Positions 7,267 through 16,030 of a DNA stretch of 64,000 nt are shown piece after piece (the stretch's first letter is position 1; each line of letters starts with the position of its first letter). The DNA lies in contig JANQEY010000145.1 of the NCBI GenBank assembly GCA_028278125.1, positions 1-64,000 on the forward strand. Reading direction: 5' to 3'. Below the pieces are notes generated by a model. The model ran no database searches. It was not told the origin of the DNA and saw only the letters and a program-made list of their open reading frames with translations. This stretch comes from a bacterium (GTDB taxonomy: Bacteria > Electryoneota > Electryoneia > Electryoneales > Electryoneaceae). The position numbers and the translations under genes are program-made.

Positions 7267-9605
7267 GAATCTTCAGATTTTTTATCGTCCTTTGATTCTT
7301 CGTCTGCTTTTTCCTCTGCAGACTCATCATCCTGTTTTTTTGCTTCAGCTTTTGTCTTTGGTTTCTCAACTTTAGCTTCTTCTTCAGCTCCAGGTTCAAC
7401 TTCTTTAGCATCTTCCTTTTTCTCTTCTGCAGCTTCTTCAGCCTTCTTAGCCTTCTTTTTTTCCTTTGGATCTTCTGCAGGTTTATCCTCGGCTACTTTA
7501 TCCTCGGTTTTTTCTGCTTCAGAATCCTTGGATTCTACGGCTTCCTTCTCTGCAGGTTTTTCTTCAGATGCTTTTACTTCAGGTTCTTCCTTGTCAGCCT
7601 TTTTGGCTTCTGTCTCTTTTGTAGCTTTCTTCTTGGCTTTTGCGGCTGCTTTTTCTTCAGCTTTTGCTGCCTTATATGCCTGGAGAAGCGGGTTGTCTTC
7701 ATCAAGTGAATCGGCTAATGTACTTCCTGTAGCATGTGAAGCTTTTCCAACGTATGTAGCTGCCTGTTGGGTTTCTTCCTTTGCCTGCGCCTGGCTGTTT
7801 GAAAGCACTGCTTTTCGTTCTTCCTTATCGAACTCAAGCAGGATAAGCTTCATTACATCGCCAACCTGGACATTACGTTTTTTACCGTCAAAAAACTTTT
7901 TCGCAATCTGGCTGTTGGGAACAAAACCTTCAATCTTATGCGGAAGTTCAACAAGCACACCCTTGTCAATCACACGGATGACAGTACCGGATGTTTTGGT
8001 GCCAATCTTGACTTCACGTTCGAAACCTTCCCAGGGATTTTCTTCAAGCTGCTTAAATCCAAGGGCAATCCGTCGTTCATCCCTGTCGAAATCGAGGATT
8101 ACAACTTCGATTTCCTGTCCCTTCTTCAGAACTTCACCGGGATGACGAACCTTCTTTGTCCAGGACAGGTCAGAAATATGGATCAAACCGTCAATGCTGT
8201 CTTCGAGTTCAACAAATGCTCCGAACGGTACGAGGTCGCGGACAACACCTTTATGCTTTGTGTCAATCCGGTACTTGGCTTCGAATGTCTGCCATGGATC
8301 TTCATCTACCTGCTTGAGACCGAGGCTGATCTTCCTGTTTTCCTTATCAATATTCAGGATAACAACCTGTACATGTTCACCTTCACGAACAACCTGGCTG
8401 GGGTGACGTACATGCTGCGTCCAGCTCATCTCACTGATATGAACCAATCCTTCGATTCCGGGTTCAATCTCTACAAACGCGCCATACTTGGCTAAACTGA
8501 CAATCTTACCCTGAACTTTCTGACCGACAAGGTATTTCTTATCAATATCATCCCAGAGATGGCTGAAGAGTTGTTTCAATCCAAGGCTGATTCGTTTACG
8601 GTCTTCATCGTAATTGAGGACTTTTACCTTGATCCGCTGGTCAAGCTGAACAACTTCGCTCGGGTGAGTAACACGACCCCATGAAAGGTCGGTAATGTGC
8701 AGCAGACCATCTACACCACCGAGGTCAACAAACACACCAAAATCGGTAATATTCTTGACAGTACCTTCAAGTATATCACCAACCTGGAGATTGTCGAGAA
8801 GTTTTTCGCGAACTTCACGTAAACCTTCCTCGATTAAAATCTTATGACTGATGACAACGTTTTTCCTCAGGTCATTAATCTTGAGAATACGGAAGTCCAT
8901 CTCAGTACCGATAATGGATTCGAAATCCCTCACCGGACGAACATCTATCTGGCTTCCAGGCAGAAACGCGTCAACACCACCAAGATCAACAACCATACCA
9001 CCCTTGATCCTGCGTGTGCAGCGACCGCGAATCATACCGTCTTCTTCGTATACCTTCCTCACTCTTTCCCAGACACGCATAAAGTCAGCTTTTTTCTTGG
9101 AAAGAAGCAGCTGTCCTTCGCTGTCCTCGACCGATTCCAGGTACACATCTATAGCGTCACCAACTTTCAGTTCGCTGGGATCATCAAATTCCTCAATAGG
9201 AACAGTACCTTCAGATTTAAATCCGATATCAACCGCCACCTCTTTTTCACTGATGGCAATTATTTTTCCGTTAACAATTTCGCCTTCCTGGATCTCTGTC
9301 AGAGTATCCGTATACATTTTCTCCATGTCTTCAATCTGGCGAAATGAATAATCGGAATCCGGCGGCAGGTCTTCAAGTTTGACAAACTTCTCACCCGCCC
9401 TGACCTCGAACTTGATACCTTCGAACAGATCTTCTTCAGGTTCTTCAATTGTTTCGATGGTCTTTGCTTCTGATTTCTCTTCAGCTTTTGTTTCTTCCGG
9501 TTTGGCTTCTGCGTCAGGGGTTTCTTCAGCAGGTGCAACGTTTTCTTCTACTTTCGCAGGTTCTACGTTTTCAGATGTTTCGGTTTTGTTGACATCATCA
9601 CTCAT
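7263..9605 (-). CDS. rpsA: 30S ribosomal protein S1
   Basis: 780 residues. The start is the ATG at 9605, preceded by GGAGG eight bases upstream; the longer frame to 9671 adds a poorly coding stretch. Six S1 (OB-fold) RNA-binding domains are visible, at about residues 106-171, 190-256, 275-345, 361-431, 448-518 and 534-606. The repeats carry GxVxxIxxFGVFVDLGGVDGLLHITDLSW-type sequence (kept short here: DFGVFVDLGGVDGLLH). S1 recruits mRNA to the small subunit. Two additions stand out: an acidic N-terminal extension of ~80 residues rich in E, A, P and K, and a C-terminal tail of ~170 residues made almost only of K, E, A, D. E. coli S1 is about 557 residues. The gene follows cmk and plsC, a common bacterial order, and has its own leader after a terminator. 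Confidence 0.95.
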   Translation of the reverse strand: MSDDVNKTETSENVEPAKVEENVAPAEETPDAEAKPEETKAEEKSEAKTIETIEEPEEDLFEGIKFEVRAGEKFVKLEDLPPDSDYSFRQIEDMEKMYTDTLTEIQEGEIVNGKIIAISEKEVAVDIGFKSEGTVPIEEFDDPSELKVGDAIDVYLESVEDSEGQLLLSKKKADFMRVWERVRKVYEEDGMIRGRCTRRIKGGMVVDLGGVDAFLPGSQIDVRPVRDFESIIGTEMDFRILKINDLRKNVVISHKILIEEGLREVREKLLDNLQVGDILEGTVKNITDFGVFVDLGGVDGLLHITDLSWGRVTHPSEVVQLDQRIKVKVLNYDEDRKRISLGLKQLFSHLWDDIDKKYLVGQKVQGKIVSLAKYGAFVEIEPGIEGLVHISEMSWTQHVRHPSQVVREGEHVQVVILNIDKENRKISLGLKQVDEDPWQTFEAKYRIDTKHKGVVRDLVPFGAFVELEDSIDGLIHISDLSWTKKVRHPGEVLKKGQEIEVVILDFDRDERRIALGFKQLEENPWEGFEREVKIGTKTSGTVIRVIDKGVLVELPHKIEGFVPNSQIAKKFFDGKKRNVQVGDVMKLILLEFDKEERKAVLSNSQAQAKEETQQAATYVGKASHATGSTLADSLDEDNPLLQAYKAAKAEEKAAAKAKKKATKETEAKKADKEEPEVKASEEKPAEKEAVESKDSEAEKTEDKVAEDKPAEDPKEKKKAKKAEEAAEEKKEDAKEVEPGAEEEAKVEKPKTKAEAKKQDDESAEEKADEESKDDKKSEDS

Positions 9606-9654
9606 TGGATTAACCTCCAGGCATCCGGCCGGCGTATAGAATACTTTTACAACC

Positions 9655-9950
9655 GGGGTTGATGGGGGCACCTCGTGGGAGGATTTTCGGGGGGATTTAA
9701 GTGGTTTAACTTAGCCCATAACCTCCGGCGGGCGAACACGTTACACGAGGATGCCGATCCGCGCTCGTTCGAACACACGCAATCTCTAATTCTAATTACT
9801 CTTCTCAGCAGGTTGAAGAGACTACAACCGAGATTCGCCGGGGTGCCTTCTTGACTCATTCGCTGTTTTCCGGGTCCTGCATCCGTCAGCATGAAAACAT
9901 TGATTTTGTTTGACTTTAAGTTGCCCCTGCTGCCGAGGCAAATCTCCACT
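9655..9950 (-). ncRNA. Candidate structured RNA or leader upstream of rpsA
   Basis: The block lies between the plsC terminator (9969-9996) and the rpsA ribosome-binding site and is visibly richer in G and C than its flanks. On the minus strand it has several hairpins, for example TTGCCTC / GGGGCAA around 9925-9945 and CAACC / GGTTG near 9652-9663. A 100-codon open frame on the minus strand (GTG at 9949) has Cys-, Pro- and Arg-rich sequence unlike a protein and no ribosome-binding site. I checked for tmRNA, RNase P, SRP and 6S RNA signatures and recognised none. It could be an autoregulatory S1 leader or an independent small RNA. The orientation is inferred from the flanking genes. Confidence 0.35.
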
Positions 9951-9968
9951 CTAAAAAAATTGTTAAGT

Positions 9969-9996
9969 TAAAAACATCCGGGTCTACACACCCGGA
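9969..9996 (-). terminator. Terminator after plsC
   Basis: On the minus strand the stem TCCGGGT / ACCCGGA is followed by TGTTTTT. It lies 70-100 bp past the plsC stop and separates cmk-plsC from rpsA. Confidence 0.75.
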
Positions 9997-10066
9997 CAGA
10001 ACAAGGTACAACCATTTTTATCAATAGTAAATGTCTATAACTCAGGAAGTCTCGAAGTTTCCCTAA

Positions 10067-10693
10067 TTATTTCATATCATCAGATAACTGATCAATTTCT
10101 TCCATCAAGGCTGCGGTTATTCTTTTGTATGCTTCTTTTCTGGGCGGATTATCTTCGATCAAGGGATTCAACTCAATCACATTTCCAAACCTGACCGTTA
10201 CAGCCTGTTTCCTTTGAAATGCAAGTTTCAGTTGATGGCTTCCATCAACCCGCATCGGGATTAAATTAGCGCCACTCATCATCGCTAGCATACCAACACC
10301 CCGCTTGAGATCTCTGTCTTCAGGTTTTAAAGTCCTGGTTCCTTCCGGAAATATTAGTACCGCTTTCCCTTCAGTAAGTGCTCCTGCCAGTGCTTTTATT
10401 GCCTCTTTATCGCTGCCGCTTCTCCGCACCGGTATCGCGTTTAGATGCCTGATAATCTTCCCCAGTAATCCCTTGAAAAGTTGAATTTTTGCGGCGTAGC
10501 TGACTTCACGTGGTACAATCGAACCAATTAAAGGTGGATCAAGGTAAGAAGTATGGTTAGAAACAATAAGTAGTCTACCCTCAGTGGGCAACCGTTCAAT
10601 ATTGTAAATTCTAACTTTAAAAATCAACCTTATGGTTGATTGCACAAGGAGTCGGACAGCACTGTATGACCACCGCATCCGCCCCTTTTTCAT
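10067..10693 (-). CDS. plsC: 1-acyl-sn-glycerol-3-phosphate acyltransferase
   Basis: 208 residues. The enzyme transfers an acyl chain to lysophosphatidic acid to make phosphatidic acid at the inner membrane. The family block I motif NHTSYLD (H47 to D52, the HX4D catalytic pair) and block III FPEGTRT are both present. The N-terminal ~30 residues are amphipathic/hydrophobic (SAVRLLVQSTIRLIF), as in membrane-associated members. The start ATG overlaps the cmk stop by 4 bp (ATGA), so they are coupled. A terminator follows. Acyl donor (ACP, CoA) cannot be told from sequence. Confidence 0.9.
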   Translation of the reverse strand: MKKGRMRWSYSAVRLLVQSTIRLIFKVRIYNIERLPTEGRLLIVSNHTSYLDPPLIGSIVPREVSYAAKIQLFKGLLGKIIRHLNAIPVRRSGSDKEAIKALAGALTEGKAVLIFPEGTRTLKPEDRDLKRGVGMLAMMSGANLIPMRVDGSHQLKLAFQRKQAVTVRFGNVIELNPLIEDNPPRKEAYKRITAALMEEIDQLSDDMK

Positions 10694-11400
10694 TTAAATA
10701 CCTCTGTTGTAAACCTTTGCCTGGCAATTCTTATAACAGCTTCCACCTGCTGGGGAATGCTAAGTGTTGTCGTATCGATAACCACTGCATCTGAGGCAAT
10801 CGTCAGTGGGCTGTCCGGACGAGTTGAATCCCTTTTGTCACGTTGAATCAAATCATCCCTGACTGCTTCATGGCTTATATCGTGTCCCTTCAACTGGTAG
10901 TCACTCACCCTTCTACGTGCACGTTCTTCGATGCTAGCGTCAAGGTATACCTTAATTCCGGCATCCGGGAAAACCTTGGTACCGATATCTCTCCCTTCAA
11001 GAACGGAAGGTTGAATTAATCCTTCAGCACGCTGAAGTTCCACCATTTTTTTCCTGACCGGATTATGCACACTGATTTTACTGGAAGCATCCGCTATATC
11101 AGGTGTACGAATCTGGTCACTGACATCATTCCCATCAAGGTGAATCTGTGTAACATAAGTATCGCCATTTTCAACATTGACTGACACCAGTGAAATATCC
11201 AGGTCTGCCAATATTCCAACTACATCAGCCTCGTCTTCAACATTAATACCTGCGTTCAACGCTGCCAGTGCTATCGCGCGGTACATAGCGCCGGTGTCAA
11301 TATATTTCCACTCCAACCGTTTGGCTACCATACGTGCGGTAGTAGATTTTCCGGAAGCTGCCGGACCATCAATGGCAATTACTCTAAGCGGCTCACTCAT
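10690..11400 (-). CDS. cmk: Cytidylate kinase
   Basis: 236 residues, normal length for bacterial CMP kinase, which phosphorylates CMP/dCMP with ATP. The N-terminal P-loop is IDGPAASGKSTTARM (GPAASGKST at about residues 12-20), then YIDTGAMYRAIAL (nucleotide-binding D-T-G-A-M-Y-R). A VLEGRDIGTKVFPDA block and the lid SIEERARRRVSDYQ complete the family signature. It overlaps plsC by 4 bp and starts 12 bp after the stop of a beta-helix surface-protein gene, so it is probably read from that gene's transcript unless a promoter lies inside its 3' end. Confidence 0.95.
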   Translation of the reverse strand: MSEPLRVIAIDGPAASGKSTTARMVAKRLEWKYIDTGAMYRAIALAALNAGINVEDEADVVGILADLDISLVSVNVENGDTYVTQIHLDGNDVSDQIRTPDIADASSKISVHNPVRKKMVELQRAEGLIQPSVLEGRDIGTKVFPDAGIKVYLDASIEERARRRVSDYQLKGHDISHEAVRDDLIQRDKRDSTRPDSPLTIASDAVVIDTTTLSIPQQVEAVIRIARQRFTTEVFK

Positions 11401-11412
11401 GTTTAGTAGTTT

Positions 11413-13236
11413 CTATTTTATTAGCTGAAATTTTCTTACAACCGTATTCGAATTAAGACTGGCTTCTACAAGATACATTCCCGAAGCCCAGTTATTATTA
11501 CCTACAGAAATTTGTTGGATACCGGGAGCAATCTCCCCGTTAAATGAATACACCTCCCGGCCAAGCAGGTTAAATACTCTCAAGTTCAATTCTCCTGTCT
11601 GGTTAATTGCAAGCCTGATATTTGCCGTCGCATTAAATGGATTTGGATAGACTGAGAGAATATCGAACTTTTCCGGGATAACATTGGAATAACCATCATT
11701 TACGCTTACAGCACCCACAAGCCAGGTCAAAGTTGTTATTCCGTCATAAAGATAATCATTGAGAATAACATATACTGAATCATTAGCCTCTGTATTGACA
11801 AGAGTAATATTTGCCGAGTTTGTCTCGGACCTGAGAATTCCCCTGTAGTACCATTCGTACCCAAACATATCGCCGTTCGGATCTTCGGCAGTGACACTGA
11901 ATTCTACTATATCACCATGACTGTACCCACCAAGAACAAGGGTTTCCGGTATATAACTTGTTATCTCGGGCGGCAAATTCTGGTTGAAGAACTGGTATCC
12001 CATATCCCCTGCGGTTCCATCCGGATCATTATAAAAGAAGTTTGGATGCCCGGCATCTATGCATGGTGATCCTTCCATAAGGGTGTATGATCCATCCACG
12101 AGGTTTGGATTATCCTCTGTTAGTTCCCCTGTGCCGGAAATTATAAAATTATTGAACTCACCCTCATCATTTCCCCAATAACAGTTAAAGGAAACCGATG
12201 TTTGAGTCAGTGAAGAAAAGATTCCATAGTAGGTGCTGTTGACAACAATATTACTATGGATATCAACAAAAGTATTATTTCCGGATATATAAATTCCTGA
12301 AACGAAATCATTGATAGGTTGTCCGACATCGATAATCGTATTATGGTGAATGCCTCGTGTCATCCCGGTATGAGTTCCATGTTCAACCCTGATACCTGAT
12401 CCGGTAGGATTAATAACCAGGTTATGACTCACTTCAAAAGCACTGCAATCTTGAAAATTGATTCCTCTAAGTCCAACCTCGCTGATTGTATTATACCTGA
12501 TCTTTGCGCCCGAACAATTTTCTGCAAGTATCCCGTTTCCAGCGCCGTTATTGATCGTGATTTCCTCGAATATACCGTTATTCTGCCCATATGTTGAGTT
12601 TACCAGGTATAGTGCATTTGTGCTTTGATTAGTACCGTTAATAACACCCCCTGAAAAAATCGGTTGTCCGCCATCGCACATTATTGCAGATGTGTTGGTA
12701 GCAGCCTGGGTTACCGTGAAATCATAAAATTCCGGGTAACCCCCACTGACACGTATACAGTTCTCCTGTGCGCTGAGAGTTTCTACATTGTTTATCTCGG
12801 GAGATGCCTGGTTTGTTACATGAATATTATTAACGCCATACTCAATTCTCAGGTGATTGATTTCGCTCCCGCTGGAAGAAAAACCACTGAAAACTATCCC
12901 ATACCATTGTCCTGGCATTCCAAGCAGAGAGGACATTTGAACGGGACTACCTTCGGTACCTTCAATTATTAATGTCCCATTAACCCAGAGACGTTTCGGT
13001 CCTACCTCATCGACTCCCTGGAACTGAACAACAACACCAGCTTCAATAACCAGGGTATCAGCCCCTCCCACATAGCAGCTATCATCGAGAAATGCCTGGT
13101 ATGGTGATCCTTCGAGAGTAAAACGACCGCTCAGGGGGCCACTGATTTGTGTTTGGGCGAAACCTGCCTGGGTCGTTAACAACAGAAAAGAAACAGCTAT
13201 TGTCAGCAGTATCGGAACTCGTCTATGCTTGTCCAT
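11413..13236 (-). CDS. T9SS-sorted beta-helix repeat surface protein
   Basis: 607 residues from the ATG at 13236, which has GGAGGG just upstream; the frame to 13254 only adds MYPGGK, which encodes that ribosome-binding site. Signal peptide ILLTIAVSFLLLTTQAGFAQ. Residues ~40-410 are beta-helix repeats (SGIYISGNNTFVDIHSNIVV, GNGILAENCSGAKIRYNTI), with a terminal loop DPDGTAGDMGYQFFN shared with the other two beta-helix proteins. A short Ig-like/PKD-like segment (VTAEDPNGDMFGYEWYY) follows, then the T9SS sorting domain (SVYPNPFNAT, LLGREVYSF, SGMYLVEA, final KFQLIK). Exported to the cell surface; binding or catalytic target unknown. It sits between an iscU-like gene and cmk with only 12 bp to cmk. 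Confidence 0.87.
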   Translation of the reverse strand: MDKHRRVPILLTIAVSFLLLTTQAGFAQTQISGPLSGRFTLEGSPYQAFLDDSCYVGGADTLVIEAGVVVQFQGVDEVGPKRLWVNGTLIIEGTEGSPVQMSSLLGMPGQWYGIVFSGFSSSGSEINHLRIEYGVNNIHVTNQASPEINNVETLSAQENCIRVSGGYPEFYDFTVTQAATNTSAIMCDGGQPIFSGGVINGTNQSTNALYLVNSTYGQNNGIFEEITINNGAGNGILAENCSGAKIRYNTISEVGLRGINFQDCSAFEVSHNLVINPTGSGIRVEHGTHTGMTRGIHHNTIIDVGQPINDFVSGIYISGNNTFVDIHSNIVVNSTYYGIFSSLTQTSVSFNCYWGNDEGEFNNFIISGTGELTEDNPNLVDGSYTLMEGSPCIDAGHPNFFYNDPDGTAGDMGYQFFNQNLPPEITSYIPETLVLGGYSHGDIVEFSVTAEDPNGDMFGYEWYYRGILRSETNSANITLVNTEANDSVYVILNDYLYDGITTLTWLVGAVSVNDGYSNVIPEKFDILSVYPNPFNATANIRLAINQTGELNLRVFNLLGREVYSFNGEIAPGIQQISVGNNNWASGMYLVEASLNSNTVVRKFQLIK

Positions 13237-13348
13237 TTTCCCTCCGGGATACATTAATGGTCAATTATTGCAGTTCAATATCTTTAAAGTAGGAAAGCAT
13301 TGCTTTATGCGCAAATTGATGAAAGAAATTTCAATCCAACTTCAGCCA

Positions 13349-13376
13349 GAAAAAGCGAGGGCGAAACTCCGCCCTC
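13349..13376 (-). terminator. Terminator of the isc cluster
   Basis: The inverted repeat GAGGGCG / CGCCCTC (13357-13363, 13370-13376) is followed on the minus strand by GCTTTTTCT. It is just downstream of the second iscU-like gene. Confidence 0.75.
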
Positions 13377-13410
13377 TTATGTTCAAAAATCTTCTATTGA
13401 CATTACAAAA

Positions 13411-13806
13411 TCAGTCATTCAATTTTTGAGCGTTTTGTGCTACAGAAGCAACAGCTTCCGCAGCTAATTCCACTGAATGTTTTTTCTTTTCAGGTACACC
13501 GCCTAATTCTTCTTCCACAATTTCCATTCCAAGGCCGGCAGCTTCCTCAAGGCTTTTACCAACAGCCCATTCCGTTGCTGCTGATGCTGCTGCAATTGTT
13601 CCACTGCAGGCTCTCGCTTTAAAACGGATCTCTGAAATTTTCCCATCATCGACCGCAACGGTAACTCTTATTCTATCGAAACAACCACCACCAGTATGTT
13701 CCACTTCAGCTACAGCGTCCGGCTGCTCTATTTCACCCACATTCTTTGGAGCAGAAAAATGTTCTATGTATTTCTGGCTATAATTCATCATTGTTGAATT
13801 TTCCAA
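13411..13806 (-). CDS. IscU/NifU-N-like protein lacking the third cysteine
   Basis: 131 residues of the NifU N-terminal/IscU fold. Scaffold IscU binds a [2Fe-2S] cluster with three cysteines and one aspartate. Here the first site is GGGCFDRI (C42, D44 kept) and the second is ARACSGTI (C67), but the third, normally HCS, reads KKKHSVELA, with Ser111 at the cysteine position. The helix after the second site (AAASAATEWAVGK) is conserved. An alternative start is Met6 or Met7. It lies 18 bp after the other iscU gene, as the third gene of the cluster. It may be a carrier, regulator or degenerate paralogue; the missing ligand argues against normal scaffold function. Confidence 0.8.
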   Translation of the reverse strand: MENSTMMNYSQKYIEHFSAPKNVGEIEQPDAVAEVEHTGGGCFDRIRVTVAVDDGKISEIRFKARACSGTIAAASAATEWAVGKSLEEAAGLGMEIVEEELGGVPEKKKHSVELAAEAVASVAQNAQKLND

Positions 13807-13824
13807 TTTCGGTCTTGAAAATTC

Positions 13825-14496
13825 TTATTCTTCGAAAGTATAGGACTTACCCTCGGTCAATTTTACGATAACATCTTTAACTCCCGGCAGGCTTTCCAGG
13901 TGTTCCCGAGTCTCTTCTTCTATATTGCCGAAGAACATTTCATCGGTTTCACCCATCATCAGCTCAACAAAAATCTTCCCGTCTTCGAGTTCGATCTGCC
14001 TGACCATATTCATCTTGACAATGTTGATGCCTGTTTCAGGATGGACGACGTCTTTCAGCCGCCTGAGGATATTTTCCTGGTCAAGAACAACTATGCCCTC
14101 TTCATCAAGCTCAAGTCCCTGGTTTTCCTGCCATGAACGGATAGCGGATTTTAATCCGTTGATCGCCAGGACACTGCAATGAATTTTCACAGCCGGCAGC
14201 CCGTCAAGCATTTCCGTAACGGCTTTGGGAGTCAGTCCAAGGATTTCATCGATGTGTTTACCTTTCGCCAGTTTCGTTGCCACGCTGGCGGTCGCGATAT
14301 TCGACGCGCATCCATACGACCTGAATTTAATGTCTTCGATAATCTTTGTTTCGTGATCTATAATCATATTATAAGTGATCATGTCACCGCATGCCGGGCT
14401 TCCTTCTGTCGAAGAGGCATTGGCATCATCAAGCTCACCAACGTTCTCTGGATTCGTAAACTCTTCGATCACTTTCTGCGAATACTTTATCGCCAT
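13825..14496 (-). CDS. IscU-type Fe-S scaffold fused to a MIP18/DUF59-like domain
   Basis: 223 residues. Residues 1-125 are a complete IscU: SPACGDMI (C36, D38), YGCASNIATASVATKL (C63) and KIHCSVLA (C107), the three cysteines and the aspartate that hold the nascent cluster. Residues ~140-223 resemble the MIP18/DUF59 (SufT/PaaD) fold: ILRRLKDVVHPETGINIVKM, then a strand pair DGKIFVELMMG and a C-terminal helix plus strand GVKDVIVKL. It is not the usual NifU C-terminal domain, since no CxxC is present. IscU is normally ~130 residues and stands alone, so the second domain is an addition. Start ATG with GAGGT six bases upstream. It follows the cysteine desulfurase by 41 bp and should receive its sulfur. 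Confidence 0.85.
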   Translation of the reverse strand: MAIKYSQKVIEEFTNPENVGELDDANASSTEGSPACGDMITYNMIIDHETKIIEDIKFRSYGCASNIATASVATKLAKGKHIDEILGLTPKAVTEMLDGLPAVKIHCSVLAINGLKSAIRSWQENQGLELDEEGIVVLDQENILRRLKDVVHPETGINIVKMNMVRQIELEDGKIFVELMMGETDEMFFGNIEEETREHLESLPGVKDVIVKLTEGKSYTFEE

Positions 14497-14537
14497 CTTG
14501 TACCTCTAATCCTCTGCAAACTTACAGTTTTTACCAG

Positions 14538-15767
14538 TTATTTTTCTTTATAAAACGTTTGAGCGTCTTTGCTTTCCCGTTCGCTGTGTTGTTCCGGAAT
14601 AAATGCCGTCATCGCCCTCAGTTGATCAACCGTCGCCTTTGTAACTTCCAGCGCCTTGTCAACATCCTGTTCTGTATTCAAACGACTCAGTGTATACCTG
14701 ATCGATCCGTGTGCTTCTTCATGAACCAGTCCAATCGCCTTGAGTACATGAGAAGGTTCGAGCGAGCTTGATGAACAGGCTGACCCAGAAGATACGCAAA
14801 CTCCTTTGAGATTCATATGCATCAGGATAGCCTCGCCCTCTATGTAGCTGAAGGTGACATTGATATTTCCTGGAAGCCTATCCGGACCCATATCCGCACC
14901 ATTCCAGCGAACATGTTCAAGCGACAATAAACCGTCTGCCAGTTTTTTGGACAGCTTGTTTACATGCTCCATAGAGTCTTCCATCTGGGATGTCGCGATC
15001 TCAGCTGCTTTCGCAAAACCTACTATTCCCGGTACATTTTCAGTACCCGGCCTGACACCGTGCTCCTGTGGTGAACCTTCGAAATATCTTTGGATCTTCA
15101 ACTTGCTGCGAATGTACAGGGCTCCAATACCTTTCGGGCCATGCATTTTATGGACGTTGAAACTTGCTATATCAACAGGAAATGATCCCATATCAAGAGG
15201 AACCTTCCCAAATGACTGCGCCATGTCTGAATGCAGCAGTGTTCCTTTTTCGTGGCAGATTTCACCGAGCTGGTCAAGGTCCTGGATTGTTCCAATTTCA
15301 TTGTTCCCATGGATAATACTTACCAGAAGTGTATCGTCACGGATAGCGTCGCGGAGGCTGTCAGGATCAACAAAACCTTTATCGTCTACTGTCAACTCTG
15401 TCCATTCAAGCCAGCCTGCTTTTTGCCAACGTTTTACCACGTTCCTGTTAGATGCATGTTCCACTGGAGACGTTACAACATGTCTTTTTTCCGGGAATTT
15501 TAGTCTCAGACCGTTCAGTGCCAGGTTATTTGCTTCCGTTGCACCGGAAGTAAATATCATTTCTCTTGGATTTGCTCCAAGTGTGGCTGCAAGCCGTGCC
15601 CTCGATTCATCAATCGCTTCCTCAGCCTGCAATCCCAGGCCATGTAACGATGCTGGATTCCCATAATACTGCGTGAAGTATGGAGTCATTTCATCAACAA
15701 CTTCCTGCAGCATCGGTGTAGAATCACCATTATCCAGGTATGCTATCTCTTGATTTATGTTATCCAT
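14538..15767 (-). CDS. iscS: Cysteine desulfurase (IscS/NifS family)
   Basis: 409 residues. A PLP enzyme that takes sulfur from cysteine as a persulfide for Fe-S cluster assembly. Visible landmarks: YLDNGDSTP start (relatives have YLDNNATTP), SGATEANNLAL, VEHASN (H104), LLHSDMAQS (D181), FNVHKMHGPKGIG with the PLP lysine K207, and the active-site loop SSGSACSSSSLEPSHVL with the catalytic cysteine C331. The long loop of group I enzymes (GSACSSSSLEPSHVL) places it with IscS/NifS, not SufS. It is the first gene of the three-gene cluster, with a 224+ bp divergent promoter region upstream. The GD in place of NA at the N-terminus is unusual but not at a catalytic residue. Confidence 0.93.
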   Translation of the reverse strand: MDNINQEIAYLDNGDSTPMLQEVVDEMTPYFTQYYGNPASLHGLGLQAEEAIDESRARLAATLGANPREMIFTSGATEANNLALNGLRLKFPEKRHVVTSPVEHASNRNVVKRWQKAGWLEWTELTVDDKGFVDPDSLRDAIRDDTLLVSIIHGNNEIGTIQDLDQLGEICHEKGTLLHSDMAQSFGKVPLDMGSFPVDIASFNVHKMHGPKGIGALYIRSKLKIQRYFEGSPQEHGVRPGTENVPGIVGFAKAAEIATSQMEDSMEHVNKLSKKLADGLLSLEHVRWNGADMGPDRLPGNINVTFSYIEGEAILMHMNLKGVCVSSGSACSSSSLEPSHVLKAIGLVHEEAHGSIRYTLSRLNTEQDVDKALEVTKATVDQLRAMTAFIPEQHSERESKDAQTFYKEK

Positions 15768-16030
15768 ATGATTCTCTGTGTTTGTTCATTAAGCTTTATT
15801 TAAACAACATTAACAATCTTTAGCCATCACTACGGTCAGGTAAAGTAAGAAACGATAGAAGAGTTTGCCAAGCCAAATATTTTACAGTTCTCTATTGGCT
15901 CGTAATCCTTCATACTGAGCGGAACTTTGCCAAAAACGGATGGTTCGCAATCGGAAAATAGCATGAACTAATTGCTTCACATTTTCGTACATTGATATCG
16001 AAAAGTTTGATTGCATCCACGGAAATAAAT
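15768..16030. promoter_or_regulatory. Divergent promoter region, iscS / nuclease-like gene
   Basis: 263 bp between divergent starts. It must hold promoters for both directions. An imperfect inverted repeat AGCCAAATA ... TATTGGCT lies near 15871-15900, a possible operator or hairpin. No Rrf2/IscR-type binding site could be asserted. Confidence 0.35.

Noticed and set aside
7528..9351. Several long plus-strand open frames opposite rpsA
   Set aside because: Low-complexity shadows of the K/E-rich tail and S1 repeats; rpsA is unmistakable.
9647..9949. A 100-codon minus-strand open frame before rpsA
   Set aside because: GTG start without ribosome-binding site, composition rich in C, R, P and N, and it overlaps a hairpin-rich block; treated as non-coding.
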